From contig CALSLT010000006.1 of NCBI GenBank assembly GCA_943787265.1, positions 434,001-498,000 of the forward strand: DNA of 64,000 nucleotides, written 5' to 3'. Source of the stretch: an uncultured Planctomycetaceae bacterium (GTDB taxonomy: Bacteria; Planctomycetota; Planctomycetia; Planctomycetales; Planctomycetaceae). The notes beneath the pieces were generated by a model. The model was given only the letters and a program-made list of their open reading frames with translations. It was not told the origin of the DNA and made no database searches. Positions 47,801 through 57,154 of this stretch are shown here, piece after piece. The position numbers and the translations under genes are program-made. How positions within the stretch are numbered: the first letter of the stretch is position 1; each line of letters opens with the position of its first letter.

Positions 47801-50305
47801 TTGAAATATCACACGCGAGCACGAGCGTTGGGCAGCCTCTACTGGCACAGTTTCGGCGAGAAGAAAACAAAGGCGTTGATGACCGCTCGACTTTCCGGAG
47901 TCGGCGCCATCTTCCAGGCGTTCAACGACGTCGAAGGTAAGTCACAGTACGTTTCGGAAATTCGTGCGTGGTTGACGGCCTTTGCCGATGAGGCGGGACT
48001 CTTTGACGAAGAGTATGTCGATGAGGCCGCGGAATACCTGTTTGCCGAACTGACAGTCGGTGGAAAGTTCGCCGTCGGTGCCGTTGCACATCAGATGGCA
48101 GAAGAGTTTCGGACTCACTTGAAGCGAAACGATTTCGCCACCGCATTCGAAGAATCCGTCAGCGCCGTCCACCGAGATGCTGTCAGTTGCTTCGTTCTCC
48201 TCAGGAACTGGGTGCAGGCGTTCGTCGCGACGAAAGATGACTCCACGCTAAGCGACTATATCGACGAGATCTCTTTGATCCTGATGCCGGGTAAGCCCGA
48301 CGGGAAACAGTTCATCGACGGCAAGGTCGACGATGAACTGCCGGGAATCGTTGGTAGCCATCCCGTCATCGACGGCGGAACTTACCACCTGAACTACAAC
48401 CGGTTTACTCACAGACTCGACCAGTTCGGCCGTGTAATCGTTCCACGGTTCAATGACTACGTTGCCCTGAAACGCGACATCGTCGAGTCACACCGGGAAG
48501 ACATGCGGCTCGACGAATTTCGTCCTCGAGTGCTGACATCCTTTGTGCGTAACCGGCTGTTGAACGAGGTTTACCTGCCGCTGATCGGTGACAATCTGGC
48601 AAAGCAGATCGGCGCAGCCGGCGAAGGAAAACGGACCGACCTGATGGGATTGCTGCTGCTGGTTTCGCCACCGGGTTACGGTAAGACGACGCTGATGGAG
48701 TACATCGCGAACCGCCTTGGGCTGATCTTTATGAAGATCAACGGGCCGGCGTTGGGGCACAACGTCACGTCGCTGGACCCCAGCGAAACGACAAACGCAG
48801 GTGCTCGTTGAAGAAGTTGAGAAGCTGAATCTCGCTCTCGAGATGGGCGATAATGTCATGATCTACCTCGACGACATTCAGCACACGAATCCTGAATTCC
48901 TGCAGAAGTTCATTTCGTTGTGCGATGCCCAGCGAAAGATCGAAGGCGTCTACAAGGGCCGCTCGCGAACGTATGACCTGCGAGGCCGCCAAAGTTGCCG
49001 TCGTCATGGCCGGCAACCCGTACACCGAAAGCGGCGAGAAGTTCCAGATTCCGGACATGCTTTCGAACCGTGCCGACGTCTACAACCTGGGTGACATCCT
49101 CGGCGGGCCGAGGACTTGTTCGCGCTGAGTTACCTGGAGAACTCGCTGACGTCGAACCCGGTGCTCAGCAAACTGGCCAGTCGCAGTAGAAGGATGTTTA
49201 CGCAATCATCGCGATGGCCAACAACGAGCCTCGCGACGGCATCGAACTTGAAGGCAATTATTCGCTGGAAGAAATCAACGAACTTGTCAGCACCATGCAG
49301 AAGCTGATGCGAGTTCGTGATGTCATCCTCGCCGTGAATAAGGAATACATTCGCTCGGCCGCACAGGCAGACGACTACCGAACAGAGCCAGCGTTCAAGC
49401 TGCAGGGTTCTTACCGAAACATGAACCGCATCGCCGAGAAGGTCGTCTCGGTGATGAACGACGACGAGCTGACGGCATTGATCGTCTCGAACTACGAGAA
49501 TGATGCTCAGACTCTGACGTCCGGCACCGAAGCGAATCTCCTGAAATTCAAAGAGTTGACGGAGCTCATGACGAACGACGAGAAGGAGCGTTGGGAAGAT
49601 ATCAAGCGAACGTTCCGCCAGAACGTGAAGATGCGAGGCATCTCGTCGGACGACAAAACCGGGCAGGTAATCGCTCAACTGGGAACGTTGTCAGACGGTC
49701 TGGATTCCATCCGCCGAGCGATGGCAAAGGGTGTTGATCAACTGACGGAGCAACGTGACGAGGAAGTAGTCGCAGAGCCAGTCGTCGAAAACGTAGACGA
49801 GTCCGTCGACGTTGATGCGATGGTGGAAGCATTGTCGGGGCAGCTCGACGGACTACAGGCCGGGCTGGCATCGATCAGCCAGTCGCTGGATTCCGGACTG
49901 TCAAAATTCGGCGACATCGGCAGTCAGTTTGGCGACCTGACTCAGTTGTTGATGTCCGCCGCTGCGTCGCCAGCAGCAGCCGTCCCGACAGACCCAGCGC
50001 CGGCCGTCCCGGCACCGCCAACTCCGGCCACAGACGCGCCCGCCGGTCCGGAAGCGAACGAACCGGCTGATAATCGGATTACCGTTGTCAATCGGCTGCC
50101 AAAGGCGTTTACCGGCGTGTTGCGTGAGCAGTTCGACTTGATGCGGGCGTGGCTCGAACCGATCCACCGGGCGACGAGTGCTCAGAGTGCCGACATGCGA
50201 AAATTGCAGAAGCAGCTCGAAGATTCTCTGAAAGCTTACGAGCGGCTGATCGGCCGCATCGATAAAGATTCCGATGACTCGCCCCGTCGCGGAAAGCGTC
50301 TGTGA
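44826..50305 (+). pseudogene. Large AAA-type 'DNA repair ATPase', five apparent frameshifts
   Basis: Pieces in shifting frames join to one protein of about 1,825 residues. The N-terminal part (YEIIRNRLVNCGKELRSRLD to FLTKVMI) is followed by coiled coils, then an AAA-type core with Walker A in SPPGYGKTTLMEYIANRLGL and Walker B in NVMIYLDDIQHTNPEFLQKF, then MAGNPYTESGEKFQIPDMLS and a C-terminal Pro/Ala-rich linker and helical end. It matches the family annotated as DNA repair ATPase in planctomycetes and follows flotillin. Frames change at about 46,995-47,003 (one base short), 48,808 (extra T), 48,989 (extra C), 49,107 and 49,188. The protein sequence is otherwise well kept, so sequence errors are as likely as decay. 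Confidence 0.75.
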
Positions 50306-50438
50306 ATGCGCGGTTGGCATCTCGCCACGTCCCGAGCGACTGAATTTCCGGGTCGCAGAAGGTACGTTATGCATCGCTCGTCCGACTGACCGGTGAGTGA
50401 TGACGCGAGGTTACCTGCTTAACGGAAATTCAGATCGC

Positions 50439-51336
50439 ATGCTTAAGAAAACTCTGGGACGCACCGGACTTGAAGTCACGCAACTTGGTTACGGAAGTAT
50501 GGGGTTGCGCGGGCCCGAAGACCTGGGGAGTGCGTGTCGTCAGCGAAGAATCTGCCGACACATTTCTGAATTCGGTGCTCGATGCAGGTATCAACTTTAT
50601 TGATACGTCGCCGGATTACGGAATCAGCGAAGAGCGAATCGGTCGTTACATCAGCAGCCGCCGAAGCGAATTCTACCTCGCCACCAAATGCGGCTGCGTT
50701 TACACCCAGCATGACGACCATTTGGAAATCGACCATGTCTGGGATCGCGACGTTGTCTCCCGCAATCTTGAGACGAGTCTCAAACGGCTGCAAACAGACT
50801 GCATCGATATCCTGCAGTTTCACGGCGGCGATGCGGACTCTCTTCAACGCGCCGGTTTGATCGAAACGCTGATGAGTTTTCGTGACCAGGGAATGATCCG
50901 CTTCATCGGATCGTCCAGCTCGTTGCCGAATCTGCCAGGCATGATCGATCTGGGAGTGTTCGACACATTTCAGATTCCCTATTCCTGCCTCGCCCCGAAG
51001 CATCATGAACTGATCACCAAAGCGGCCGAAACGGGAGCCGGCATTATCATTCGCGGAGGCGTCGCACAGGGCGGCCCGGACGCAGAGATTCAACGAGAAG
51101 CTCTCAATGATGTCTGGGCGAAAGCCGGCCTCGACGAAGTCCTGCCCGAAGGGATGTCGCGAGCTGAATTAATTTTGCGTTACACGCTGTCGCATCCGAA
51201 TTGCCATACGACGATCGTCGGCACGTGTAACGCGGAGCATCTTGCTGAGAATTTCGCATCCTCTGAAGCCGGCCCGCTGCCCGCGGAACTGTACGGTGAG
51301 ATTTCATCCAGAGTCGCGACTGCGGTTGCTGACTGA
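50439..51336 (+). pseudogene. Aldo/keto reductase with one frameshift
   Basis: About 298 residues when the frame is corrected. N-terminus MLKKTLGRTGLEVTQLGYGS; the frame then changes at the GGGCCC run (50511-50516, one base too many), after which GVRVVSEESADTFLNSVLDA continues. The AKR tetrad is present: Asp and Tyr in FIDTSPDYGISEERIG, Lys in FYLATKCG and His in DILQFHGGDA. C-terminal TIVGTCNAEHLAENFA completes the barrel. An NADPH-dependent reductase with unknown substrate. All conserved residues are intact apart from the indel, so it may be a working gene in the organism. Confidence 0.8.
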
Positions 51337-51382
51337 GCAACAGGTGCAAGGCCCGCGGTTGGCGCCCAATGCCACCAGAGTT

Positions 51383-51447
51383 GTGAGCGTAACGCGTAAG
51401 CGGCCGGGCTCCACTTGCTGCCCGAAGCCTTACGGCCAGCGGCTCAC
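51383..51447. repeat. REP-like imperfect palindrome
   Basis: GTGAGC (51383-51388) pairs with GCTCAC (51442-51447), GTAAG (51396-51400) with CTTAC (51429-51433), and GGGC (51406-51409) with GCCC (51420-51423). It contains AACGCGTAAGCGGCCGGGC, which I recall as frequent in planctomycete intergenic palindromes. Located between the reductase and blaI genes. Confidence 0.6.
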
Positions 51448-51512
51448 TCATGAACGTCGACAAGTCTGGGGCCATTGGACTGACATCGTCGGCTCGCCAT
51501 CGCTGTTGACTT

Positions 51513-51559
51513 AATTACAAACGTACGTCATCGTCTCGCACAATTACGGATGTACGTGA
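51513..51559. promoter_or_regulatory. Two BlaI-type operator sites
   Basis: AATTACAAACGTACGTCA (51513-51530) and AATTACGGATGTACGTGA (51542-51559) match at 14 of 18 positions and start 29 nt apart. Each holds a dyad TAC-N4-GTA, the core of BlaI/MecI-type operators. They precede the blaI-like start by 18 nt, with a TTGACT at 51506-51511 as possible -35 box, so autorepression is likely. Confidence 0.6.
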
Positions 51560-51577
51560 ATAAAAGGAGTCGACACG

Positions 51578-51956
51578 ATGCCGGAACGACCAGCTCTTTC
51601 GAAGGGCGAAATGGAAGTGGCTCGAATCCTGTGGGGGCTGAAGAAAGCCACCGTGCGGGAAGTTCACGAAGCCTTGCCTGCTCAACGGCAGATGGACTTC
51701 GCGACGGTCCAGACTTATTTACGACGGCTCGCCACAAAAGGGTACGTGAAAGCGGACCTCGATGGTCGCACCCGCGTTTACGCTCCGCGCGTTCGGCCCG
51801 CGACAGTCATCCGCGAAACAGTCGGAGACCTCGTCGATCGACTGTTCGGCGGAGAAAACGCTTCCACTGATGCGACATTTGATCGAAGACGGTCAGGTCA
51901 GCAGTGAAGAGTTGACGGAACTGCGAAAGTTGATCGACCAGCTTGAGGATCAGTAG
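51578..51956 (+). pseudogene. BlaI/MecI-family repressor with one frameshift
   Basis: About 125 residues when corrected; AAAAGGAG precedes the ATG. Winged helix typical of the family: LSKGEMEVARILWGLKKATV, then REVHEALPAQRQMDFATVQT and YLRRLATKGYVKADLDGRTR. The dimerisation tail is shifted: after LVDRLFGGE an AAAA run (51855-51858) has one A too many, and the other frame gives LPLMRHLIEDGQVSSEELTE. As read, the protein ends after 109 residues in a non-family tail. It lies 68 nt before the M56/BlaR1-type gene, its usual sensor partner, which would inactivate the repressor. Confidence 0.85.
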
Positions 51957-52024
51957 GGCTCTTGTCTGTTCGGCGTGTGTGATGCCGGATGGAGATGCTG
52001 GTTTCTTTCTAAGGAGACCGAGGA

Positions 52025-55000
52025 ATGGCGACCGAATTCATTCCCGTCGCGATAGCACAATTCTGGCAGGTGACATTGTTGATTCTAGTTGTGGGTGCGT
52101 TGAGTCGCTGGCTCAGCCCGAAGCGTCCACACCTCTCTCATCTGTTGTGGCTTGTCGTTCTGATTAAATGCGTGACGCCCCCGCTGTGGGCAAGCCCTGG
52201 CGGAGTGTTCTGCTGGCTCCAGCCCGAACAGCAGATCGACACGCCGCTCGTCGAGCACATCGAATGGACTCCCGTCACCTGGGATGCGATGCTCGAAGTC
52301 GAAGACACGTCGCTGGTGAATGCCAAAGTGAGCGATGCTCCCTTTGCAGGCGTGTATCTCGACGAAGCGGCCGCAGCCGAATTGACGGCTAATTCGAACG
52401 TTGTCGAGTCGGCGTCAGACGAGCCGTCCAGTGACTGGCTTGGCGATGCAGCCTTTGCTGCCTGGTCGGTGATATCGTGCCTCGTTCTTCTTGGCGTAAC
52501 CATCCGCTGGTTGCGTTTCTGGAGACTGGTTCGAGCGTCCCCTCGGAGAGACTCGCCAGAACTCGACACGATGCTTCAAACGCTTTCGAAGCAACTGGGA
52601 GTGCGACGGCGCGTTCGACTGATCGTCACGGAGAGTCTGGTCGGACCGGCTGTCGTGGGCTTCTTCCGAGTGACCGTGCTGATTCCGTCCGTCGTGGCTG
52701 ACAAGCTGAAGGGCGAATCCGTCGCTCCGATTCTTGCCCACGAACTGCTGCATGTGCGGCGTGGAGATTTGTGGGTCGGATTGCTGCAGACAGTCGCGCA
52801 GGCCTTGTGGTGGTTCCACCCGCTGGTGTGGTGGGTCGGCCGAGTGACTTCCCGAGAAGCCGAACAATGCTGCGACGAAGAAGTGCTGGGTGAATTGAAA
52901 TGCGATCCGGCCAGCTATGCGCGAGCGTTGCTGGACGTGCTGGATTTGAAGAGTCAACTGAAACCTGTTCCCGTCTTTCCCGGCGTCCGGCCGGTAGACG
53001 TTACCTCACAAAGATTGGAGAGGATCATGTCGCTGAGACAAGGATGTCGACGCCGAAGTCCGTTGTGGTGCTGGCTGGTGGCAATCGGAGCCGCCGCATT
53101 AACGCTGCCCGGAGCCGCTTTCGTGGTCACCGCTCAGGAAGAAGAGCCGACTGAATCGACTACCAACGAAGAACCCAGAGCTCTGCCTGCACCGCCAGCC
53201 TACGTCGGACCCGGACCTTTCTCGCCAATGCCGTTGCCGCAGGACACGGAATTGACTGCGTACGCGTTTGGCAAAGGCAACGACACGCCGATAACCGAGG
53301 TCTACGACATTACCGAGTTCGCACATCTCCAGAGCGGTACGGAATCCGAGCAGCGGCAACAGTTCGAGCGGCTCATTAGGTCGCGCGAACAGGCTAAAGA
53401 TGCGCAGATCAACTGGTTCGACAACAAACCCGTAGTGCGAACCACAACCGCCGGACACCGAGCCGTCCGGGAGTGCATCTCTGTGCTTCTGGGAAGCGAA
53501 ACGACGGCAAAGCAGTTCGACGAATTTCTCAACAACGTTACGACGCGCGAACAGGAAACAGTCGTCGTTGATCTGCAGTTCGTGACGATGAACGACGACG
53601 CATATCGCGACCTCGAAGATGCAGTGATCGAACTGGCTGATAATGAACAGGGAATCGATCACTTCCCATTGGTGATGCCTGCTGAAAAATGGGACACGCT
53701 GCACGAGGCAATTCCGCATGACAACACATGGCAATTCCTCGCTCCGCAACTTGCAGTCTACAATGGCCGTACAGTCCACATCGAAAGCGTGACTCAGCAC
53801 CCGCCGGTCTCTGTTCGAACGGGAAGTCCCTACCGCACGCATGGCGGGCTGCTGGGAGCGTCGGACTGGCTTGGCTGGAAAGCACTCGCTCTGCCTGTGG
53901 TTCGCGACGACGAATCGTTCTGGCTGGGAATGCGATTCGAAGTGCGATCGCTGGCTGCAGTTGAAGAAGACTCGGCACGATCCGATGAGACGAAGCCGCA
54001 GATTCGCCGCCATGAAGTTGCCTTCACGGCAACGCTGCGTGAAGGCCAGGTCGTCGTGCTACCGGGTTTGAATGTCAACTACGGTGGAACTTCTGAAAAC
54101 AGTGGTTCGACGTTCCTCGCGGCACGAATCCGCAAGCTCAATCCAAGTCATCCCGCGACCGCGCTGCCATCGCCTCAGCCAATGTCCGGGTTAGGCGTGG
54201 GCTCGGATGCGGGAGTCGCGGGCGAATTGGTCTTTCAAACGAATCCGACGCAAAACTCCGAACCGGCAGCCGCGCCAAAGATCAGGCCACCATCTCACAT
54301 TCGGCGTCAGGGCGGGGATGAGACGAGTGCCGCGGCAATTCATTCCGATCAGCTCGTATTCAAGCATGGTGGCTGTCGTCTGCAAGCCGTTCCAAGAGAA
54401 GGATCAGAACTGGACGTGGCGATTGATTCCGACGAGCTGACGGTCATGAGTGCACCGTTGACGCTGATGTTGACTCGGACCGGCGGGTTCGGTTTCACAC
54501 GTCCGATACAGATGCAGGCGGAGCAGTGTCGTATTTCTCAGGGAGATCTTCTGAAGGTCGAACTCAGTGGCAATGTCCTGCTCACAGCTCCCCAGCAATT
54601 GATGAGGGCCAAAGCTGACTCATTGTTGATGATCATTCCGGCTACTGGAAATGTTAATGCAGAGGACGGAATTAAGTGTTTGATGAAGAACGTCGCGATG
54701 ACGATTCAAATGGATCCTGCGAAGGATTCATCGCTGTTGCGGGCAGAAGAAATCAGCATTGTTCTGGACGCAAAAACATTTGAATCCTCAGAGATCGCCG
54801 CCAGCAAAGTCGAATCGCTTCGAGTCTCTGATGCGAAGCAAACGGCTGCTGAGCGACATGGCCTTTCGCCTGTATTTTCGGAAGACCGAGAACTCTTGTC
54901 ACAGTGGGACACGATTCGCCGCCGACGTTCACTTCAGAAGCTGGTGTCACCGAAGTTTGATCGCGTACCGCTTAAAGAAGCGGTTGCATGGTTTCGGACT

Positions 55001-56101
55001 GCTGGCGACCTGAACATCATCCTCGACGAGTCGGGGATCGAAGAAGAAGGAGTCATCAGCACCACACCGGTTACGATCGAACTGAATGAAGTTGCGATTC
55101 ATACCGCATTGAGGCTTCTCTTGAAGCCGCTCAATCTGGGGATCACGATTGACGAAGAAAGCAGCGTAATCATTGTGACGAGCAAGGTCCGCATGCAGGG
55201 AAAAATGGTGGCCGCGGCTTACCCTGTGGCAGATTTAGTGATTCCAATTCCGAAGTCGGTAGTGGTGAGGTTGTCCGGCGACGGAGCCTATGTATTGCAG
55301 CCGGACTCTGGGCCTCGCTCAGGTGAGGTGACGCTGCTTTCCGGAGCCGCTTACGAGAATTCTCAACTTGATATGGATTCGATTAGCGAGCTGATCACAA
55401 CGGTTGTCGAACCTGACTCCTGGCGGGAAGTTGGCGGACTGGGAACGCTTCGGGCCAATGAGAAAACGTTAAGCCTGGTGATTCGGCAGACGCAGGACGT
55501 GCATCGAGAGGTCAGCGGTTTGCTCGATCAGTTGCGACGCCTGCAGGATATTCAAGTCTCGTTACAGATGCAGACGCTGGAGCTTCCAGCGGCATTCTTC
55601 GACGACAGGGACGATGGGCTGGCATTTAAGCCACTTCCCGAATCGAAGTCGCATCGCTACGTGCGACTGTCACGTGCTCAGGCCGACGAACTTCGAAGCG
55701 CCGGGAAGTCCGGCCAGTTTCCGAAGGTAACGTTGTTCAACGGCCAGTTCTGCGAATTACGCATGGATGAGCAGGATGAAACGAAGCAGAACTGGCACGT
55801 GCAGCCGGTGGTGTCCGGCGATCGTCGGTCCGTTCGGCTCGGAGTGGGAATTGACAACAGGCGAAGCGGAAATTCCGATGATGCTGTGCCGACTTCAGTA
55901 ACCACGGTTTCAGATGGCGACGCGATTCTGGTCGAAGTGAATGAATCGACGGATAAAGAAGCTCCGTTCGTGGGCGAACCAATTCCTGGCCAGCCGCGTG
56001 CATTTCGGCAAGTTTCTCAGCCTCGACGCTTCGTGCTTATCCAACCCAAAGTTGTGATTGTCGAGGAAGAAGAACTGCTGGGCATTGATGTCGGAAAATA
56101 A
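52025..56101 (+). CDS. BlaR1/M56-type metalloprotease with long periplasmic mosaic
   Basis: 1358 residues; AAGGAGACCGAGG precedes the ATG. N-terminal M56 domain with several membrane segments, zinc motif HELLH near residue 240 (LAHELLHVRRGDLWVGLLQT) and EAEQCCDEEVLGELKCDPAS. A further membrane segment (LVAIGAAALTLPGAAFVV) is followed by about 980 exported residues: a region repeated in feel with TVHIESVTQHPPVS, an LptA-like beta stretch (LLKVELSGNVLLTAPQQLMR), and a secretin/TonB short-N-terminal-like domain (VPLKEAVAWFRTAGDLNIIL). BlaR1 proteins are normally about 600 residues with a penicillin-binding sensor; here none is seen, so the signal is probably not a beta-lactam. Partner of the BlaI gene upstream. 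Confidence 0.87.
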   Translation: MATEFIPVAIAQFWQVTLLILVVGALSRWLSPKRPHLSHLLWLVVLIKCVTPPLWASPGGVFCWLQPEQQIDTPLVEHIEWTPVTWDAMLEVEDTSLVNAKVSDAPFAGVYLDEAAAAELTANSNVVESASDEPSSDWLGDAAFAAWSVISCLVLLGVTIRWLRFWRLVRASPRRDSPELDTMLQTLSKQLGVRRRVRLIVTESLVGPAVVGFFRVTVLIPSVVADKLKGESVAPILAHELLHVRRGDLWVGLLQTVAQALWWFHPLVWWVGRVTSREAEQCCDEEVLGELKCDPASYARALLDVLDLKSQLKPVPVFPGVRPVDVTSQRLERIMSLRQGCRRRSPLWCWLVAIGAAALTLPGAAFVVTAQEEEPTESTTNEEPRALPAPPAYVGPGPFSPMPLPQDTELTAYAFGKGNDTPITEVYDITEFAHLQSGTESEQRQQFERLIRSREQAKDAQINWFDNKPVVRTTTAGHRAVRECISVLLGSETTAKQFDEFLNNVTTREQETVVVDLQFVTMNDDAYRDLEDAVIELADNEQGIDHFPLVMPAEKWDTLHEAIPHDNTWQFLAPQLAVYNGRTVHIESVTQHPPVSVRTGSPYRTHGGLLGASDWLGWKALALPVVRDDESFWLGMRFEVRSLAAVEEDSARSDETKPQIRRHEVAFTATLREGQVVVLPGLNVNYGGTSENSGSTFLAARIRKLNPSHPATALPSPQPMSGLGVGSDAGVAGELVFQTNPTQNSEPAAAPKIRPPSHIRRQGGDETSAAAIHSDQLVFKHGGCRLQAVPREGSELDVAIDSDELTVMSAPLTLMLTRTGGFGFTRPIQMQAEQCRISQGDLLKVELSGNVLLTAPQQLMRAKADSLLMIIPATGNVNAEDGIKCLMKNVAMTIQMDPAKDSSLLRAEEISIVLDAKTFESSEIAASKVESLRVSDAKQTAAERHGLSPVFSEDRELLSQWDTIRRRRSLQKLVSPKFDRVPLKEAVAWFRTAGDLNIILDESGIEEEGVISTTPVTIELNEVAIHTALRLLLKPLNLGITIDEESSVIIVTSKVRMQGKMVAAAYPVADLVIPIPKSVVVRLSGDGAYVLQPDSGPRSGEVTLLSGAAYENSQLDMDSISELITTVVEPDSWREVGGLGTLRANEKTLSLVIRQTQDVHREVSGLLDQLRRLQDIQVSLQMQTLELPAAFFDDRDDGLAFKPLPESKSHRYVRLSRAQADELRSAGKSGQFPKVTLFNGQFCELRMDEQDETKQNWHVQPVVSGDRRSVRLGVGIDNRRSGNSDDAVPTSVTTVSDGDAILVEVNESTDKEAPFVGEPIPGQPRAFRQVSQPRRFVLIQPKVVIVEEEELLGIDVGK

Positions 56102-56138
56102 CACCCAAAGGCATGCTGTTCAGAATCTCGACGCTTCG

Positions 56139-56186
56139 AGCACCGCTGTCTATTGAAGGCCGACTTCGGCGTTCTGCAGCGGTGCT
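56139..56186. repeat. Nested stem-loop after the M56 gene
   Basis: AGCACCGCTG (56139-56148) and CAGCGGTGCT (56177-56186) form a perfect 10-bp outer stem; inside, GCCG/CGGC (56159-56162 with 56167-56170) makes a second small hairpin. No T-run follows. It could be a terminator relic or a palindromic repeat. Confidence 0.5.
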
Positions 56187-56352
56187 TCGCGCTCAGCTTG
56201 TGCCATGTCGAACCAGCAACGCAGGAGTGAGAGGCAATTTTGAAGGCTTCTCGCTTGTCGACAGAATTGTTGCTAGAACTGTTGATCATGATTTTGGTTG
56301 CCATCTCGTCGACCGAGTCTCTGTCCCGTCCGATTTGCAAAGGTGAGGCACC

Positions 56353-57138
56353 ATGTCGACAGATTCAGCATCAGCCGTGGTCAACGAGCCAAGTGACAAG
56401 CCACCTCGAAATCCCATTGAGCGGGTGATCGTCTGGGGCTTGATTGGCGGGTTGCTTGTCGCCGTAGGAATCGAAGCTCGGGCACAGCGAGGCTACGCCA
56501 TGTCGCTGGACGCAGTGCAGGCAGCGTTTGCTGATAACGAAGAAGTGCAGATTGAGCTCGCAGATGCTCGAAAATTGATGACGCTTTCGCCAGCAGAGGT
56601 GAAAGATGCAGATACCAGTGGGCTTATGGACTACTACCGGTTTTCGTGGTTCAGCCTGTTCAAGTCGGGTGAGTACGAGATCACACTCAGAGTATCGAAA
56701 GATGGTTCCGAGGTGATCAGCTTTGCAACGCCAGCGGCTCCGGAGCCTGCTTTGACTCTGACCGTCCCTGATCTATCTGACGATGAAATATCTGAGATGG
56801 AAGACTACTCAGATGGAGACTATCCCGGCGGCGGATTTTCGGACGGTGGCGAGAACTGGTCCGGCGGAGGAGGATTTCAACCACCACCCAATCCGTTGGT
56901 TTCACATTTGGACGCTGACAGCGATGGAGAAATTTCGGCGGAAGAAATCGAAGGTGTGGTCGCCGTTCTGGAATCTCTCGACAGCAACGGTGACGGACAA
57001 CTCACGCCAGAAGAATTCGATCCTGACGGTTCAGGCCGACGCGGCGGTGGCTTCGAACCTGGCAGCTTTGGTTCCGGCGGAGCAGGTGGAAACGAATCAG
57101 ACAACGGACGCCCGCGGCGACCGGAAATCGAAGAATAA
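56353..57138 (+). CDS. EF-hand protein with one membrane anchor
   Basis: 261 residues. N-terminal cytosolic tip, one membrane helix (VIVWGLIGGLLVAVGIEARA), an unknown beta-type domain (YRFSWFSLFKSGEYEITLRV), a Gly/Asp-rich linker, and two EF-hands: LDADSDGEISAEEIEGV and LDSNGDGQLTPEEFDPDG, both with Asp/Asn at 1, 3, 5 and Glu at 12 as needed for calcium binding. The tail is Gly-rich and disordered. Probably a calcium-binding protein exposed outside the cytoplasmic membrane. 251 nt after the M56 gene; convergent with the methyltransferase gene. Confidence 0.85.
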   Translation: MSTDSASAVVNEPSDKPPRNPIERVIVWGLIGGLLVAVGIEARAQRGYAMSLDAVQAAFADNEEVQIELADARKLMTLSPAEVKDADTSGLMDYYRFSWFSLFKSGEYEITLRVSKDGSEVISFATPAAPEPALTLTVPDLSDDEISEMEDYSDGDYPGGGFSDGGENWSGGGGFQPPPNPLVSHLDADSDGEISAEEIEGVVAVLESLDSNGDGQLTPEEFDPDGSGRRGGGFEPGSFGSGGAGGNESDNGRPRRPEIEE

Positions 57139-57154
57139 GTCGAATGGTGCCGAA

